The position numbers were made by a program, and so were the translations under genes. From assembly GCF_900104695.1 (NCBI RefSeq), contig NZ_FNSW01000002.1, positions 124,001-188,000 on the forward strand: 64,000 nucleotides of DNA. Direction: 5' to 3'. Origin of the DNA: Paenibacillus sp. GP183 (GTDB lineage: Bacteria; Bacillota; Bacilli; Paenibacillales; NBRC-103111). The notes beneath the pieces were generated by a model, which ran no database searches, was not told the DNA's origin, and saw only the letters and a program-made list of their open reading frames with translations. Positions 42,056 through 50,581 of the stretch are shown in pieces. Each line of letters begins with the position of its first letter. Position 1 is the first letter of the stretch.

Positions 42056-42152
42056 CATGCTCCCATGCCTAAAGGCAGGGGCTTCTCAGATCATCGGGGA
42101 TCGTAACCTTTCCCCTCCTTGGAGGCTCTATCCAAGCCTAGTCTTTTTTAGG

Positions 42153-43238
42153 TTACGATACGTTTTTCAAAGCTAGGTTTAGTATGTTAATCGCCGCATT
42201 TACGTCCCGATCTGCAACGTATCCGCAAGAACATTGATGCGTTCGTTCGGATAGTGTTTTTTTGACGATTTCACCACAGTTGGAGCATTGTTGAGATGTG
42301 TTGTATGGATTCACTTGCACCACTTGACGACCGGCACTTTCAGCCTTGTACATCACGAATTGTACGAGTTGCTGCCATCCTGCATCAACAATGCTTTTTG
42401 CAAGATGATGGTTCTTAACCAACCCTAATACGTTTAAATCTTCAAAAGCAATCAATTGGTACTGGTTTACGAGTTTACGAGAAACCTTGTGCGCATGATC
42501 TTTTCGCTGATTGGCTACATGCTCATGCAATTTCGCCAATTGATGTACAGCTTTGCTTCTACGTTTCGAACCTTTTTTCTTTTTGGATACGGCACGTTGT
42601 AGATGTTTCAATCGTTGTTCACTTAGACGAAGATATTTGGGTGATTCTATCGGTTTTCCTTCAGATGGTATTGCAAGGTGTTTGAGTCCTAAGTCTATAC
42701 CAACCTTCATGTTTGTTATAGGCAAAGGTTTGGCTTCAACCTCACACGAAAAACAAGCATAGTATTTTCCGTTTTTGACAATGATGGAACAGGTTTTCAT
42801 CTTGCCTTGCAGTTCTCGATGTAGTTTTATTTTCACTTCACCGATCTTGGATAGCTTTATTTTATTGCCAGGGATTGTGTACCCGCCTTGCGGATAGGTA
42901 AACGAATCGTACCTCGATTGTGGTTTGAAACGTGGGAACCCTGGAGTCTCGGCTTGCTTCACTCGTCTAAAAAATGCTTGATACGCCTTATCCAATCGTT
43001 TCGCAACATCCTGTAACACTTGCGAATGCACTTGCTTTAATGCCGGAATGTGTTGTTTACGCTCGTTGAACGTGTTTGCTTGATCGTAGTAGTTCGGTGT
43101 TTTCCCTTCTTGTTTGTAGGCAAGAATACGTTCCTCTAGTAACCGGTTATACAACAAACGGCAGCGTTCAAGAGTAAATTGTATCTGCTGTTTTTGCTCT
43201 TTTGTTGGGTATATTCGGTATTTGTAGGCAACAAGCAA
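42153..43238 (-). CDS. tnpB: TnpB of IS605 copy 3
   Basis: 361 aa, catalytic and zinc residues intact. Carries a few substitutions (GGYTIPGNKI for GGYTIHGNKI, SEGKPIESP for SEGEPIESP). Confidence 0.95.
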   Translation of the reverse strand: MLVAYKYRIYPTKEQKQQIQFTLERCRLLYNRLLEERILAYKQEGKTPNYYDQANTFNERKQHIPALKQVHSQVLQDVAKRLDKAYQAFFRRVKQAETPGFPRFKPQSRYDSFTYPQGGYTIPGNKIKLSKIGEVKIKLHRELQGKMKTCSIIVKNGKYYACFSCEVEAKPLPITNMKVGIDLGLKHLAIPSEGKPIESPKYLRLSEQRLKHLQRAVSKKKKGSKRRSKAVHQLAKLHEHVANQRKDHAHKVSRKLVNQYQLIAFEDLNVLGLVKNHHLAKSIVDAGWQQLVQFVMYKAESAGRQVVQVNPYNTSQQCSNCGEIVKKTLSERTHQCSCGYVADRDVNAAINILNLALKNVS

Positions 43239-43240
43239 TA

Positions 43241-43648
43241 CTATTCACCTCGTTCTTTTTGGCTTTCAATATATTTTTTGATTACATCCAGTTGAACTGT
43301 ACCTACGGTTGCAACAAAATACGAGGATAGGGAAGGGAGTCTACTTTTTAGATGGTTAAACTCTAGTCTTAGCACTCTTGACGTGTACCCTTTCAAATGT
43401 TTCACTACTTTGTGGATTCCAAACTGTGGATCGCATTTGATGAGCAAATGAACATGATCGGGCATGATTTCCATTTCAACGATTTCTGTGTTTAACGCTT
43501 TAGACTTCTCTAAAAACAAACTTTTTAGCCTTGTATCAATTGGTTCTTTGAGTACCTTTTTTCGATACTTAGGACAAAAAACAACATGATATTTACAATC
43601 AAAAACGATATTATGATTACTTTCTGCTTTTCTACTCAATGTCATCAC
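43241..43648 (-). CDS. tnpA: TnpA of IS605 copy 3 (two-residue deletion)
   Basis: 135 aa. Relative to the other copies the LPSLWTNSYF segment reads LPSLSSYF, an in-frame loss of two residues next to the core. HUH motif and Tyr remain. Activity may be reduced. Confidence 0.88.
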   Translation of the reverse strand: MMTLSRKAESNHNIVFDCKYHVVFCPKYRKKVLKEPIDTRLKSLFLEKSKALNTEIVEMEIMPDHVHLLIKCDPQFGIHKVVKHLKGYTSRVLRLEFNHLKSRLPSLSSYFVATVGTVQLDVIKKYIESQKERGE

Positions 43649-43702
43649 CTACAGTAAATTGTACCACAAATAGTTAGTTTAATGTAGTTTATCTAACATG
43701 TT

Positions 43703-44032
43703 TTAAAGAGAGAATTTAAGAATTTTGCTCTTAACATCCCTAAAGGGATGCAGAGCAAATTGCCTTATATCCCCATGGCTAAAGCAAGGGGTTTTACGGC
43801 GAATTTGATAATCGAATTGATGATTAACGTACCATACCATATCGGAGCGAACTGGATCACAGGGTTGGACATCAGGATATCCGCCATAAAGAGTTTGTCT
43901 CTTCCCTTCTATTTGCCAATCGTCGCTGTCTGTAAAGTATTTATAGTATGTGTCCACTTCATCGTTAACAAAAAGGTCCTTTAGATCCGGACGTTTTTTA
44001 TACTTCGCAGGAAATTGATAAAGCTTTCCCAT
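43703..44032 (-). pseudogene. GKLYQFP-type small protein, C-terminus replaced by IS605
   Basis: The native protein starts MGKLYQFPAKYKKRPDLKDL (ATG 44032 after GGGGAAAGCGAG) and runs 75 codons to VNHQFDY, where IS605 copy 3 enters; the remaining codons come from the element. Before insertion the frame continued LIRYKLGLPCG and beyond, overlapping the convergent gene. The same GKLYQFP start recurs in the protein at 50.8-50.9 kb. Function unknown. Confidence 0.65.
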
Positions 44033-44070
44033 CTCGCTTTCCCCTTTCTTGTTAAAAGTACTTAATCATA

Positions 44071-44391
44071 CTAATTAGTGCTATTTGCCGATTCCCCGTA
44101 GAATCCAAGAACGATGTACGGAAGTAAGATAAAGATAATTGTCAGAATAACCATTCCCCAAGAACTAAGGATCCAAAATTTTGCAAATACCATGTTCTTT
44201 CGGATCTTGGAAAGTTTATAAAAAAAGATAAACATAATACAGCACATGATGGTAACCAGAACGCCGTACTTTTGCATGATACCAAGAATATTCATAAGAT
44301 AATTTTCAACCGCTAGTGAGCTTGGCAAGCCAGGGAGTAAGTCTTTTCCACCGGTACTCGGAAGTTTATCAATTGCTAATAACGTAATAAT
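44071..44391 (-). CDS. Small membrane protein with non-standard start
   Basis: Two membrane segments (GVLVTIMCCIMFIFFYKL and MVILTIIFILLPYIVLGFYG). The frame is open upstream through LLAIDKLPSTGGKDLLPGLP to GGAGGAGG right after the stop of the preceding gene, with an ATT (about 44386-44388) at the right distance and no ATG/GTG/TTG there. So either ATT starts translation or a TTG at 44328 is used with poor RBS. Function unknown; resembles two-pass proteins of conjugative or phage modules. Confidence 0.55.
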   Translation of the reverse strand: MITLLAIDKLPSTGGKDLLPGLPSSLAVENYLMNILGIMQKYGVLVTIMCCIMFIFFYKLSKIRKNMVFAKFWILSSWGMVILTIIFILLPYIVLGFYGESANSTN

Positions 44392-44399
44392 CCCTCCTC

Positions 44400-44783
44400 C
44401 TAATAGTCACTGGCCAGCTTAGTGCTCTTGGTTTCAATATCAAAAATGCACCCTCCGCTGAAATAAAAGTTGATGCTTCCAGAATTCATTCGGCCTCGTT
44501 GTAAAATAGTTTCCATAAGGTCTAGTTGCCACGCTAAGTTATCTTCATCGATTTCATTTTTCACGAAATCAAGAAAAACTCTGCCTTTATCATACCGCGG
44601 CTGAATGGATGTCACTGTCTCTACGCGAGGCAGATCATGACGAGGTGTATAGTGCAGAATAATCGTGCCCTTATTTTCGCCACAATTTTGTTGGGTAATA
44701 AAAGGACACTCGGTAACAATCGTCTTTTTTATCAGTTCGATCGTGTGATCAATAACCAGTTGTTTCGGTAACATCGTAGTCAT
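44400..44783 (-). CDS. Hypothetical protein, 127 aa
   Basis: Soluble alpha/beta protein (ITQQNCGENKGTIILHYTPR, then KGRVFLDFVKNEIDEDNLAW). Stop is followed within 3 bases by GGAGGAGG of the next gene, so they form an operon. Not recognised. Start ATG 44783; a second in-frame ATG lies 4 codons later. Confidence 0.65.
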   Translation of the reverse strand: MTTMLPKQLVIDHTIELIKKTIVTECPFITQQNCGENKGTIILHYTPRHDLPRVETVTSIQPRYDKGRVFLDFVKNEIDEDNLAWQLDLMETILQRGRMNSGSINFYFSGGCIFDIETKSTKLASDY

Positions 44784-44991
44784 CCCCTCGAGATTAATGT
44801 ATAAAATATTATGTATGAAATATCAAAAAGTAGTAATTAGTACTACTTATTGATTTGGAATTCACTGATTTCAATATTATGGTAAATAGGCATTTCTTGT
44901 CAATACAATTTTTAGGATAAAAGTTATACAAAACTAATGGATTTTGGAAATTTTACAGCCTTTGGTCATGGGTCAAAAGATGGAAACAAAG
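44784..44991. other. Intergenic, AT-rich
   Basis: No gene seen; probable promoter for the 44783 operon (TTGTCAATAC-type sequence near 44896). Confidence 0.4.
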
Positions 44992-45015
44992 GTTGCCCAA
45001 TTAAGTGGGCAACCT
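44992..45015 (-). terminator. Intrinsic terminator
   Basis: GGTTGCCCA / TGGGCAACC followed on the minus strand by TTTGTTT, just after the 45.0 kb gene. Confidence 0.85.
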
Positions 45016-45020
45016 GAAAG

Positions 45021-45722
45021 TTATGCTGTAATAGCTGCTTTTTCAGATAGCCATACATTCACAACTTCTTTGTTCCTATCATTGACCAATACATGTAAAT
45101 CTACAGGATCGCCTACCTGAAAACCATGAAGCTTCTCTGTGGAAAAATGATACTGATGGGTTCCGTTCGAGATTAGAGAAAAATCTTCGCCAAATTTTTG
45201 AACAATAGTCCCCTTCCAGAAATAGAGACCATTTTTATTTAGCGATGGAGCAGAAGAGATATGGGCGATTTCAATCTCTTCAAATAAGGAAGGTTGCTCA
45301 AAATGGTAACTCTCTTCCGGCTGCTCCTCAATTTGAGGGATAGCATGAAATGTTTCAAGTTCCAGTTCCGCATGATTCAGATCCACGCCAAGCTTTTTCA
45401 GAAATGCTGCTTGAGTTTCTCCGATTTCCGTTACCTCCAAATCTTGTGGAGGTTCAGGCAAATCCATTACCGTATACATTTCATGGTAAGGTTCGTCTGA
45501 ATGTAACGGGTCAGCGTAATTTTGAGCAGCTGGTCGAAACGAAGTATCTTGACGCTGAATAAGTCTTGCTTTAAGCATCTCTACTTCCTGTTCCAAGTGT
45601 TCCTCTCTCATTAAAAAATCAAAAGCCTTACCTTCCAAAAAGGAAATGTCGGCTTTTGCTTTCTGCCATGCCATCAGAATAACAATGCACATGGCCATGG
45701 AGATCAGCAGAGCCCAATGCAT
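45021..45722 (-). CDS. Membrane-anchored coiled-coil protein
   Basis: 233 aa. One N-terminal membrane segment (MHWALLISMAMCIVILMAW), a coiled coil (FDFLMREEHLEQEVEMLKAR), a low-complexity acidic middle, and a beta-rich C-terminal domain (about 170-230: GTIVQKFGEDFSLISNGTHQ). Topology suggests a cytoplasmic tail tethered to the membrane. Not recognised. Start ATG 45722 follows GGAGGGG; a structured leader with terminator lies directly upstream (45758-45866). Confidence 0.7.
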   Translation of the reverse strand: MHWALLISMAMCIVILMAWQKAKADISFLEGKAFDFLMREEHLEQEVEMLKARLIQRQDTSFRPAAQNYADPLHSDEPYHEMYTVMDLPEPPQDLEVTEIGETQAAFLKKLGVDLNHAELELETFHAIPQIEEQPEESYHFEQPSLFEEIEIAHISSAPSLNKNGLYFWKGTIVQKFGEDFSLISNGTHQYHFSTEKLHGFQVGDPVDLHVLVNDRNKEVVNVWLSEKAAITA

Positions 45723-45757
45723 AAGCTGTCCCCTCCTCATATAGAAATATCTATAAT

Positions 45758-45866
45758 AAAAAAACCCCATTTGATGGATTTTCCTCAGGGAATGGTCTGT
45801 CCATTAAAGACGTAAAGTCAAAATGGACAGACTTATTCCGGGATCATTCCACCCAATAGGGTTTCT
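45758..45866 (-). ncRNA. Structured leader RNA with built-in terminator, copy 1
   Basis: Coding strand: AACCCTATTGGGTGGAATGA opens P1, an internal hairpin GTCTGTCCATT / AATGGACAGAC forms P2, then TGAGGAAAATCCATC closes P1 with GGGGTTTTTTT. Compared with the copies at 46.3 and 57.9 kb the P1 pairs change in step (GGTGGA-TCCATC versus GGCGGT-ACCGTT) and P2 has unrelated sequence at the same place. Conserved unpaired ATGA and GAGGAAA. It lies 35 bp upstream of a gene, suggesting transcription attenuation. Confidence 0.6.
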
Positions 45867-46083
45867 ATCTTCGGCATCGGGCTACTGCTTGCCTATAATA
45901 AATAGGTCAAGTGAGCAAATAGAACAGGTTACATCACGATTATATCATAACTCTCCATAGATCGACAATCCATTTCCAATTGTCACCAATAAAAAAGCGC
46001 CTTACCGGCGCTAGAATAATCTTAGTTGTTCTGGCATTGATAGTACAGTTAAGCTCATCGATTCCTCTTTTTCCTTCATGATA

Positions 46084-46209
46084 CTAGATCGAGAGTAAAC
46101 TCTCTAGACTTTTGGCCTTATCATCCCTAAGTCCATATCCCTCCAGAGAATGAGCAAAAAAGGCAGCATTAAAACGAATTTCATTTTCGGGCGGTTCCAA
46201 ATACGACAA
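46084..46209 (-). CDS. 41-aa protein with TTG start
   Basis: TTG 46209 follows AAGGAGGAGG by 8 bases. Sequence begins MSYLEPPENEIRFNAAFFAH, soluble and helical. The frame is open into the upstream leader RNA, but the ribosome binding site supports this start. Not recognised. Confidence 0.5.
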   Translation of the reverse strand: MSYLEPPENEIRFNAAFFAHSLEGYGLRDDKAKSLESLLSI

Positions 46210-46235
46210 ATGCCATACCTCCTCCTTGAGAAATA

Positions 46236-46280
46236 AAAAAGCCGAAAAAGCAAGGAATATATCCTTGTTCTCCAGCCTTT
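46236..46280 (-). terminator. Hairpin with T-run between leader and small gene
   Basis: Coding strand AAAGGCTGGAGAACAAGGAT and ATTCCTTGCTTTTTCGGC fold as a two-part stem followed by TTTTTT; a second terminator-like structure immediately after leader copy 2. Confidence 0.6.
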
Positions 46281-46301
46281 TCGTAAACCACTCCCGAAAC
46301 A

Positions 46302-46387
46302 CAAAAAAGCCCAGTAAGCGACTATCCTCCACTTAAGGATAGACATAGCTATCTTAAGCAAATTCATACCGCCAACTAGGGCATTTA
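46302..46387 (-). ncRNA. Structured leader RNA with built-in terminator, copy 2
   Basis: Same architecture: GCCCTAGTTGGCGGTATGAA, hairpin CTTAAGATAG / CTATCCTTAAG, then TGGAGGATAGTCGCTTACT and GGGCTTTTTT. Outer stem AGTTGGCG pairs with CGCTTACT, compensating differences from the other copies. The antisense ORFs here are by-products. Confidence 0.6.
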
Positions 46388-46638
46388 TCTCTTCGGGATC
46401 AAGCTCATCCAAGAGCAATTTAATGTACAACTAAATTTTACCATAGCATCGGAAAAAGACGCAACCAGCAATATGCTGATCGCGTCATTGATACTTCACT
46501 CTCTCCAATCTATTAAACTAGGTGGAAATGTCATTTCGGTCACGAGGATCACTGGCTCGGAATGAACCATGCATATAAGCAGACACTAGGACCATAAGTC
46601 ATCCATTCCAATCTTATCGCACATAAATAAGGCCCGCC

Positions 46639-46812
46639 TTATTGGCGAGCCTTGACACCAGTGCGTTCTTGTTTTAATTTAGCAATTGCTTCACTGATCA
46701 ACTTATCACGTTCCGGATTAGGACCCGGCATAGACTGCACAACATAATGTCCATTGGTGAACCGGCGGGCAGCATCATCAAGACTTTCGCGAGGATATTT
46801 ATCATTCTTCAT
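46639..46812 (-). CDS. 57-aa hypothetical protein
   Basis: ATG 46812 follows AGAGGTGATGACTT. Begins MKNDKYPRESLDDAARRFTN and ends with a basic helix (ISEAIAKLKQERTGVKARQ). The stop lies within a hairpin GCTCGCC / GGCGGGC (46625-46660) that can terminate transcription. Not recognised; located between the 156-aa gene and leader copy 2. Confidence 0.6.
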   Translation of the reverse strand: MKNDKYPRESLDDAARRFTNGHYVVQSMPGPNPERDKLISEAIAKLKQERTGVKARQ

Positions 46813-46825
46813 AAGTCATCACCTC

Positions 46826-47296
46826 TTAGGATAAGTATAGCATAATAAGCTCTTCAGCAACAGATTCAGATATGATCATGTGTCCGCCGCCAATATGCTG
46901 AGCATGTATATCACGTATGTAATAAGCAAGAAGTCTCGGCCTGGTCTTCGAACGGAAGGCTACAAGTCCATCATAGCCAATATCCATGCTCCGCTTACAA
47001 GCAAATGCTACCAGATGTTCGCCGATAAGATCAAACTCCTTATCGTAGCGATTATTAGGAGCGCTCTCTATAAGATGTATATACACATGATCCTCTTTAC
47101 GCTCCAAGGCAATAGCCCCTTGAATCACATCATTTCCTGTAATCAGCATCTTATACACTTCAACGCCAGGCTGGCCGAAATAAACTGTCCAATCGAATGC
47201 TTCATCCCAGTTATGTATCTGTTGTTTAACATCATATGGCTGAAGCGATAAGAATGAGACAGGATAAAGCTCATGACTTTTCACATGTAAGAGCAA
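46826..47296 (-). CDS. Hypothetical protein, possibly GNAT-like
   Basis: 156 aa. Starts TTG 47296 after GAGGAGG (8 bases). Segments VIQGAIALERKEDHVYIHLI and GEHLVAFACKRSMDIGYDGL are compatible with an acetyltransferase-like fold (strand 4-5 and helix), but the pyrophosphate loop is absent, so the assignment is tentative. The following 57-aa gene starts 14 bp after its stop. Confidence 0.65.
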   Translation of the reverse strand: MLLHVKSHELYPVSFLSLQPYDVKQQIHNWDEAFDWTVYFGQPGVEVYKMLITGNDVIQGAIALERKEDHVYIHLIESAPNNRYDKEFDLIGEHLVAFACKRSMDIGYDGLVAFRSKTRPRLLAYYIRDIHAQHIGGGHMIISESVAEELIMLYLS

Positions 47297-47376
47297 AACC
47301 GAGACCTCCTCAAAAATTACGACCCACCTCAGGTGAGTTCATGATCATCATCATAGTAGCACCCACCAAAAATCTG

Positions 47377-47974
47377 CTAAGTATTCATTTCTTTATAAGG
47401 TGTACATTCATGCAGTGACATGCTCCCATGCCTAAAGGCAGGGGCTTCTCAGATCATCGGGGATCGTAACCTTTCCCCTCCTTGGAGGCTCTATCCAAGC
47501 CTAGTCTTTTTTAGGTTACGATACGTTTTTCAAAGCTAGGTTTAGTATGTTAATCGCCGCATTTACCCGATCTGCAGCATATCCGCAAGAACATTGATGC
47601 GTTCGTTCGGATAGTGTTTTTTTGACGATTTCACCACAGTTGGAGCATTGTTGAGATACAGTAAATTGTACCACAAATAGTTATTTTAATGTAGTTTATC
47701 TAACATGTTTTAAAGAGAGAATTTAAGAATTTTGCTCTTAACATCCCTAAAGGGATGCAGAGCAAATTGCCTTATATCCCCATGGCTAAAGCAAGGGGTT
47801 TTACGGCGAATTTGATAAAGAAAATCTCCTGGCTGTAGTTTCCTCTTGCTTGTCCCCTGCATACCCTGCTTCGCTACACCTAACCCGAACCATCTTTTGT
47901 ACCTCGGAAAAGTAGTCCTGAATGGCTTCCTTCAGTTCTCGATCATATTCTAACAATTTCATTTGAACGAACAT
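47377..47974 (-). pseudogene. 65-aa protein interrupted by IS605 derivative
   Basis: ATG 47974 after AGGAGGATCC, MFVQMKLLEYDRELKEAIQD, coiled-coil-like; at 47818 the IS605 derivative enters. Across the insertion the frame is restored exactly (RRFSL-LHECTPYKEMNT, ending at 47377). With the insertion, translation stops at 47801 (57 aa). Function unknown. Confidence 0.6.
47415..47814 (-). mobile_element. IS605 internal-deletion derivative (MITE-like), keeps 3' end
   Basis: 400 bp. Both ends match the full-length copies, but tnpA and most of tnpB are gone (joined at about 47655). The last about 230 bp, covering the tnpB 3' end and the probable omega RNA, are kept. Coding-strand flank TTTAT at the 5' side; expected guide TGCATGAATGTACACCTT. 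It could be mobilised by TnpA from full copies and guide their TnpB. Confidence 0.88.
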
Positions 47975-48034
47975 ACTAGGATCCTCCTAATCAGAAAAGA
48001 GAGGGCAGCCGGAATACATACGGACATCCCTCTC

Positions 48035-48265
48035 CTAATATTGGTACAAACTCATTTCCAGTTGCAATTCAGCAACAGGGCATCGACTGAAGCCTGCTGC
48101 CACAAAGTCGCCTGTTTTCTTGACAATTCCGGCTTCCTCCAGAGCTTCCAAGATTCCTTCGTTTTCACTGTAGTTTTTAATTACGATGTGCCGTTTAGAC
48201 GGAAGTTTCTCTTTCGTATTGATGGTCGCCGTAGCTACAGGAAAGCCGTCTTCGACATCATTCAA
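48035..48265 (-). CDS. Hypothetical protein, 76 aa
   Basis: Beta-rich small protein (GFPVATATINTKEKLPSKRH and ILEALEEAGIVKKTGDFVAAG). Starts 15 bp beyond the primase-like stop, so it belongs to that operon. Layout recalls DUF4313-type phage/plasmid proteins; tentative. Confidence 0.6.
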   Translation of the reverse strand: MNDVEDGFPVATATINTKEKLPSKRHIVIKNYSENEGILEALEEAGIVKKTGDFVAAGFSRCPVAELQLEMSLYQY

Positions 48266-48280
48266 GATAGTATCACCGGA

Positions 48281-49672
48281 TTACAGAAGAAACGTTTGTC
48301 CCTTATAGCCAGAAAGGAATAAATCATCTATTCCTTTAGCAATTTCTTCCGGCCAGATCGAGATCGCAAGTTCGATACCCTTTTCGTTCAAGATCGGCTT
48401 TGCTTCTTGTACACACTTTAGAACGGCTTTACCGACACTATCATCTTTCGATTGAGAGTCGGCATCGAAACCGAGTATGACACGTTTGGGCTTGATCTTC
48501 AATGTGGGCTCTAAAAGAATTTTCCAAGAGGAAACACCGGCGACTTGAAGATGCAGTTCTTCGGTGTAATCCGAAGAAATATCACCCTTGATTGGGCCTT
48601 CACCCCACCAAATCGTTGACGTATCCATAACCTCTGAAATATGTTGTCCTGGGTGCCAGTGTTCAAGCACCTCAGTAGGAACAGCTGCATGATAAGGAGC
48701 AGGGTCTCCATTCGCAGTACCCTTCAATATTCCTCTCTCAGGGTCTGGATTGGATGCCAGCCAGCCATACCAACGATACTTCTTCGAAACCGATGCTCCG
48801 TTTTCGAATTTCATATGGTTAAGCTGATCTTCGGTCCCTTCCCACAATATTTCACTGGTTTCCAAATCAATCACTTGAAGTGGATTTTTTTCAATCACCT
48901 TGATATTCCCGTCTACTTTAAAATTGACATTGGGTCGATCATAGCGAATTTGAAAACCAGTAATGTGATTGTAAATGTCCCTAAACGGAAGAAGAATTCC
49001 TGCTTTGCCCAAAATGGTCCAATAGTTAAATTGACTACCTTTGCAGAAAGCAAAACCAGGAATTCCCTCGGGTTCACCCAACTCCTTCATCACTTTGTCT
49101 GCAACCTGATACCTTTGTGTTTTGTTATCGAATAATGACCTATACTCACGCGTATGGATCTGCCGATCATTCATCTGTCGCTTCGTTCTGAAATGCTGAG
49201 TATTTTCAACTGTGAGAGGAAATTCTCTCATCATTCGCCGGAAAAATCGATCGAGCGTCGGATTGTCTTTTTTTAAATTCTCTCTGATTAACTGCGGCGC
49301 AGCTTTAACTCGAGGTGCTCCTGTATACGCTGCCGGAGTTACAACCTTCCCATCCTCATACTCAATCAGGACTCCTGCGATCTGCGCCACAGCCTCTACT
49401 GCTTCAATAAATTGCTCACCTTTAGGTTTTGGCGTGTTCCACTTGCGATATGAAAAATAGCTTATGGCCCCAAAGCCAGATTCGGTCGAACCAAAAGCGG
49501 TCCACATCCGTTTTTCCGGAGTGATACATAGGCTTGGCGTTTTCTCACCACCATTTCGATAAGTGTAATAATGCCTCCCTTCCCGCTTCAATTGGTCACC
49601 TAATTGCATTGCAAAGTCTGCTAAATCTAATTCTTCAAGTCGGTCAATTGTCGTCTGGCTTATCCTGGCCAT
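48281..49672 (-). CDS. Primase-like protein with C-terminal Toprim (DUF3854-type)
   Basis: 463 aa from ATG 49672 (MARISQTTIDRLEELDLADF). The N-terminal part resembles a CHC2-like region without the cysteines (YTYRNGGEKTPSLCITPEK). The C-terminus has Toprim features: ILLEPTLKIKPKRVILGFDA followed by DSQSKDD, and EIAKGIDDLFL. Such proteins are replication primases/helicase loaders of phages and integrative plasmids. Neighbours RadC, DnaN and PAPS-reductase-like genes support an element-borne replication module. Confidence 0.75.
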   Translation of the reverse strand: MARISQTTIDRLEELDLADFAMQLGDQLKREGRHYYTYRNGGEKTPSLCITPEKRMWTAFGSTESGFGAISYFSYRKWNTPKPKGEQFIEAVEAVAQIAGVLIEYEDGKVVTPAAYTGAPRVKAAPQLIRENLKKDNPTLDRFFRRMMREFPLTVENTQHFRTKRQMNDRQIHTREYRSLFDNKTQRYQVADKVMKELGEPEGIPGFAFCKGSQFNYWTILGKAGILLPFRDIYNHITGFQIRYDRPNVNFKVDGNIKVIEKNPLQVIDLETSEILWEGTEDQLNHMKFENGASVSKKYRWYGWLASNPDPERGILKGTANGDPAPYHAAVPTEVLEHWHPGQHISEVMDTSTIWWGEGPIKGDISSDYTEELHLQVAGVSSWKILLEPTLKIKPKRVILGFDADSQSKDDSVGKAVLKCVQEAKPILNEKGIELAISIWPEEIAKGIDDLFLSGYKGQTFLL

Positions 49673-49803
49673 AATATCCACATCTCCCTTGTTGGATTTT
49701 TTTGCAGGCGGAATCCACTTTTTTGATGTATAGCAAAGGCCGGTGTTAGTCAAAAATGGTGTAGCTGGACTTGCTTAACAAATATTCCACTATATCCGAA
49801 AAA

Positions 49804-49828
49804 AAGAATCGGGTTAGCCCCGATTCTA
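49804..49828 (-). terminator. Intrinsic terminator
   Basis: GAATCGGG / CCCGATTC then TTTTTTT on the minus strand, overlapping the RadC-like gene end. Confidence 0.85.
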
Positions 49829-50272
49829 CATAAAGCCTTTTTCTTTAAGACTGCAGAAGTCATTTCCAACGATGACGTGATCGAGCACTTCTATACCTAT
49901 AACGCTACCGACTTCCACTAAACGCCCAGTCAACTGAATGTCTTCCGGTGATGGCGAACAGTCTCCGCTTGGATGGTTATGGAAACAGATAAGTGATGCA
50001 GCATTATTCAAAATAGCAGCTTTAAAAACTTCCCTCGGATGAACAAGTGAAGAATTGAGCGAGCCTTTAGATAAAATATGCATCCCAGCAATTACATTTT
50101 TCGTATTTAGAGTAATAATCCCAAATAACTCAGAAGCTTCATTGCTCAAATCGAGTACTTTTTCTACCAATTCATGAACATCTTTTGGCGAACGAATGAC
50201 TTTGGATTGAAGGTCATATAATCCCGCCTTCTCTTTGACTTGCTTGATGGAATAGATATTAACTTTAAACAT
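49826..50272 (-). CDS. RadC-like JAB-domain protein
   Basis: 148 aa, the JAB/MPN domain of the RadC family without the N-terminal HhH part. Metal-binding motif H-x-H-x7-D is seen in CFHNHPSGDCSPSPED (about residue 95), with the upstream Glu region GIITLNTKNVIAG. Short RadC-like proteins are common on mobile elements; activity is unproven. Start ATG 50272 after GGGAGG. Its start overlaps the stop of a possible 29-aa ORF (50265-50354). Confidence 0.88.
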   Translation of the reverse strand: MFKVNIYSIKQVKEKAGLYDLQSKVIRSPKDVHELVEKVLDLSNEASELFGIITLNTKNVIAGMHILSKGSLNSSLVHPREVFKAAILNNAASLICFHNHPSGDCSPSPEDIQLTGRLVEVGSVIGIEVLDHVIVGNDFCSLKEKGFM

Positions 50273-50354
50273 CGTTGAAAGCCTCCCTCGCATTATTTTC
50301 TTTCGCTATAAGCGCATCACATTGTGGCGCTTCTATGTACTTGACGCTCCCCAT
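50265..50354 (-). CDS. Possible 29-aa ORF coupled to the RadC-like gene
   Basis: MGSVKYIEAPQCDALIAKEN then AREAFNDV; stop TAA overlaps the radC-like ATG (GATGTTTAA). The composition looks coding, but no strong ribosome binding site is present. May be the end of a truncated longer gene. Confidence 0.35.
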   Translation of the reverse strand: MGSVKYIEAPQCDALIAKENNAREAFNDV

Positions 50355-50454
50355 GAGAGTGTAAGGTGTTTCATTAACTCAGGTTTACTCCACCCCATGC
50401 ACACTGCTCCACAGCCACAACATTCTACTTTAGACCATTATTCAAGAACTCGTC

Positions 50455-50537
50455 AGTACCGGAAATTTTATCGCTAAACCTACTTACGACCTTCACCATT
50501 ATTTTAATGCCATTTTTTTCTTAGTTGCTGTAGTCAT
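50455..50537 (-). pseudogene. Truncated duplicate of the dnaN 5' end
   Basis: Reads like the first 27 codons of the dnaN gene at 57.8 kb (MTTATK, then AAAATAATGGTGAAGG...), but with indels and stops. With the leader RNA at 50582-50657 it is a copy of the region 57760-58040. Confidence 0.75.
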
Positions 50538-50581
50538 ACTTCCATCTCCTTTAAATGTTTTGTATAACCTCCCAGGAACGC

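Larger units (their letters stand above)
42052..43807 (-). mobile_element. IS200/IS605 element, copy 3
   Basis: 1756 bp; 6 bp shorter than copy 1 because of a small deletion in tnpA. Coding-strand flanks: TTAT before the 5' end, TTGATTCGATATAAGTTA after the 3' end (the expected guide). It separates the overlapping 3' ends of two convergent genes. Confidence 0.92.

Noticed and set aside
45758-46430. Minus-strand ORFs reading through the leader RNAs (for example 108 aa at 46.1-46.4 kb)
   Set aside because: They start inside the structured RNA without RBS and overlap the better supported 41-aa gene.
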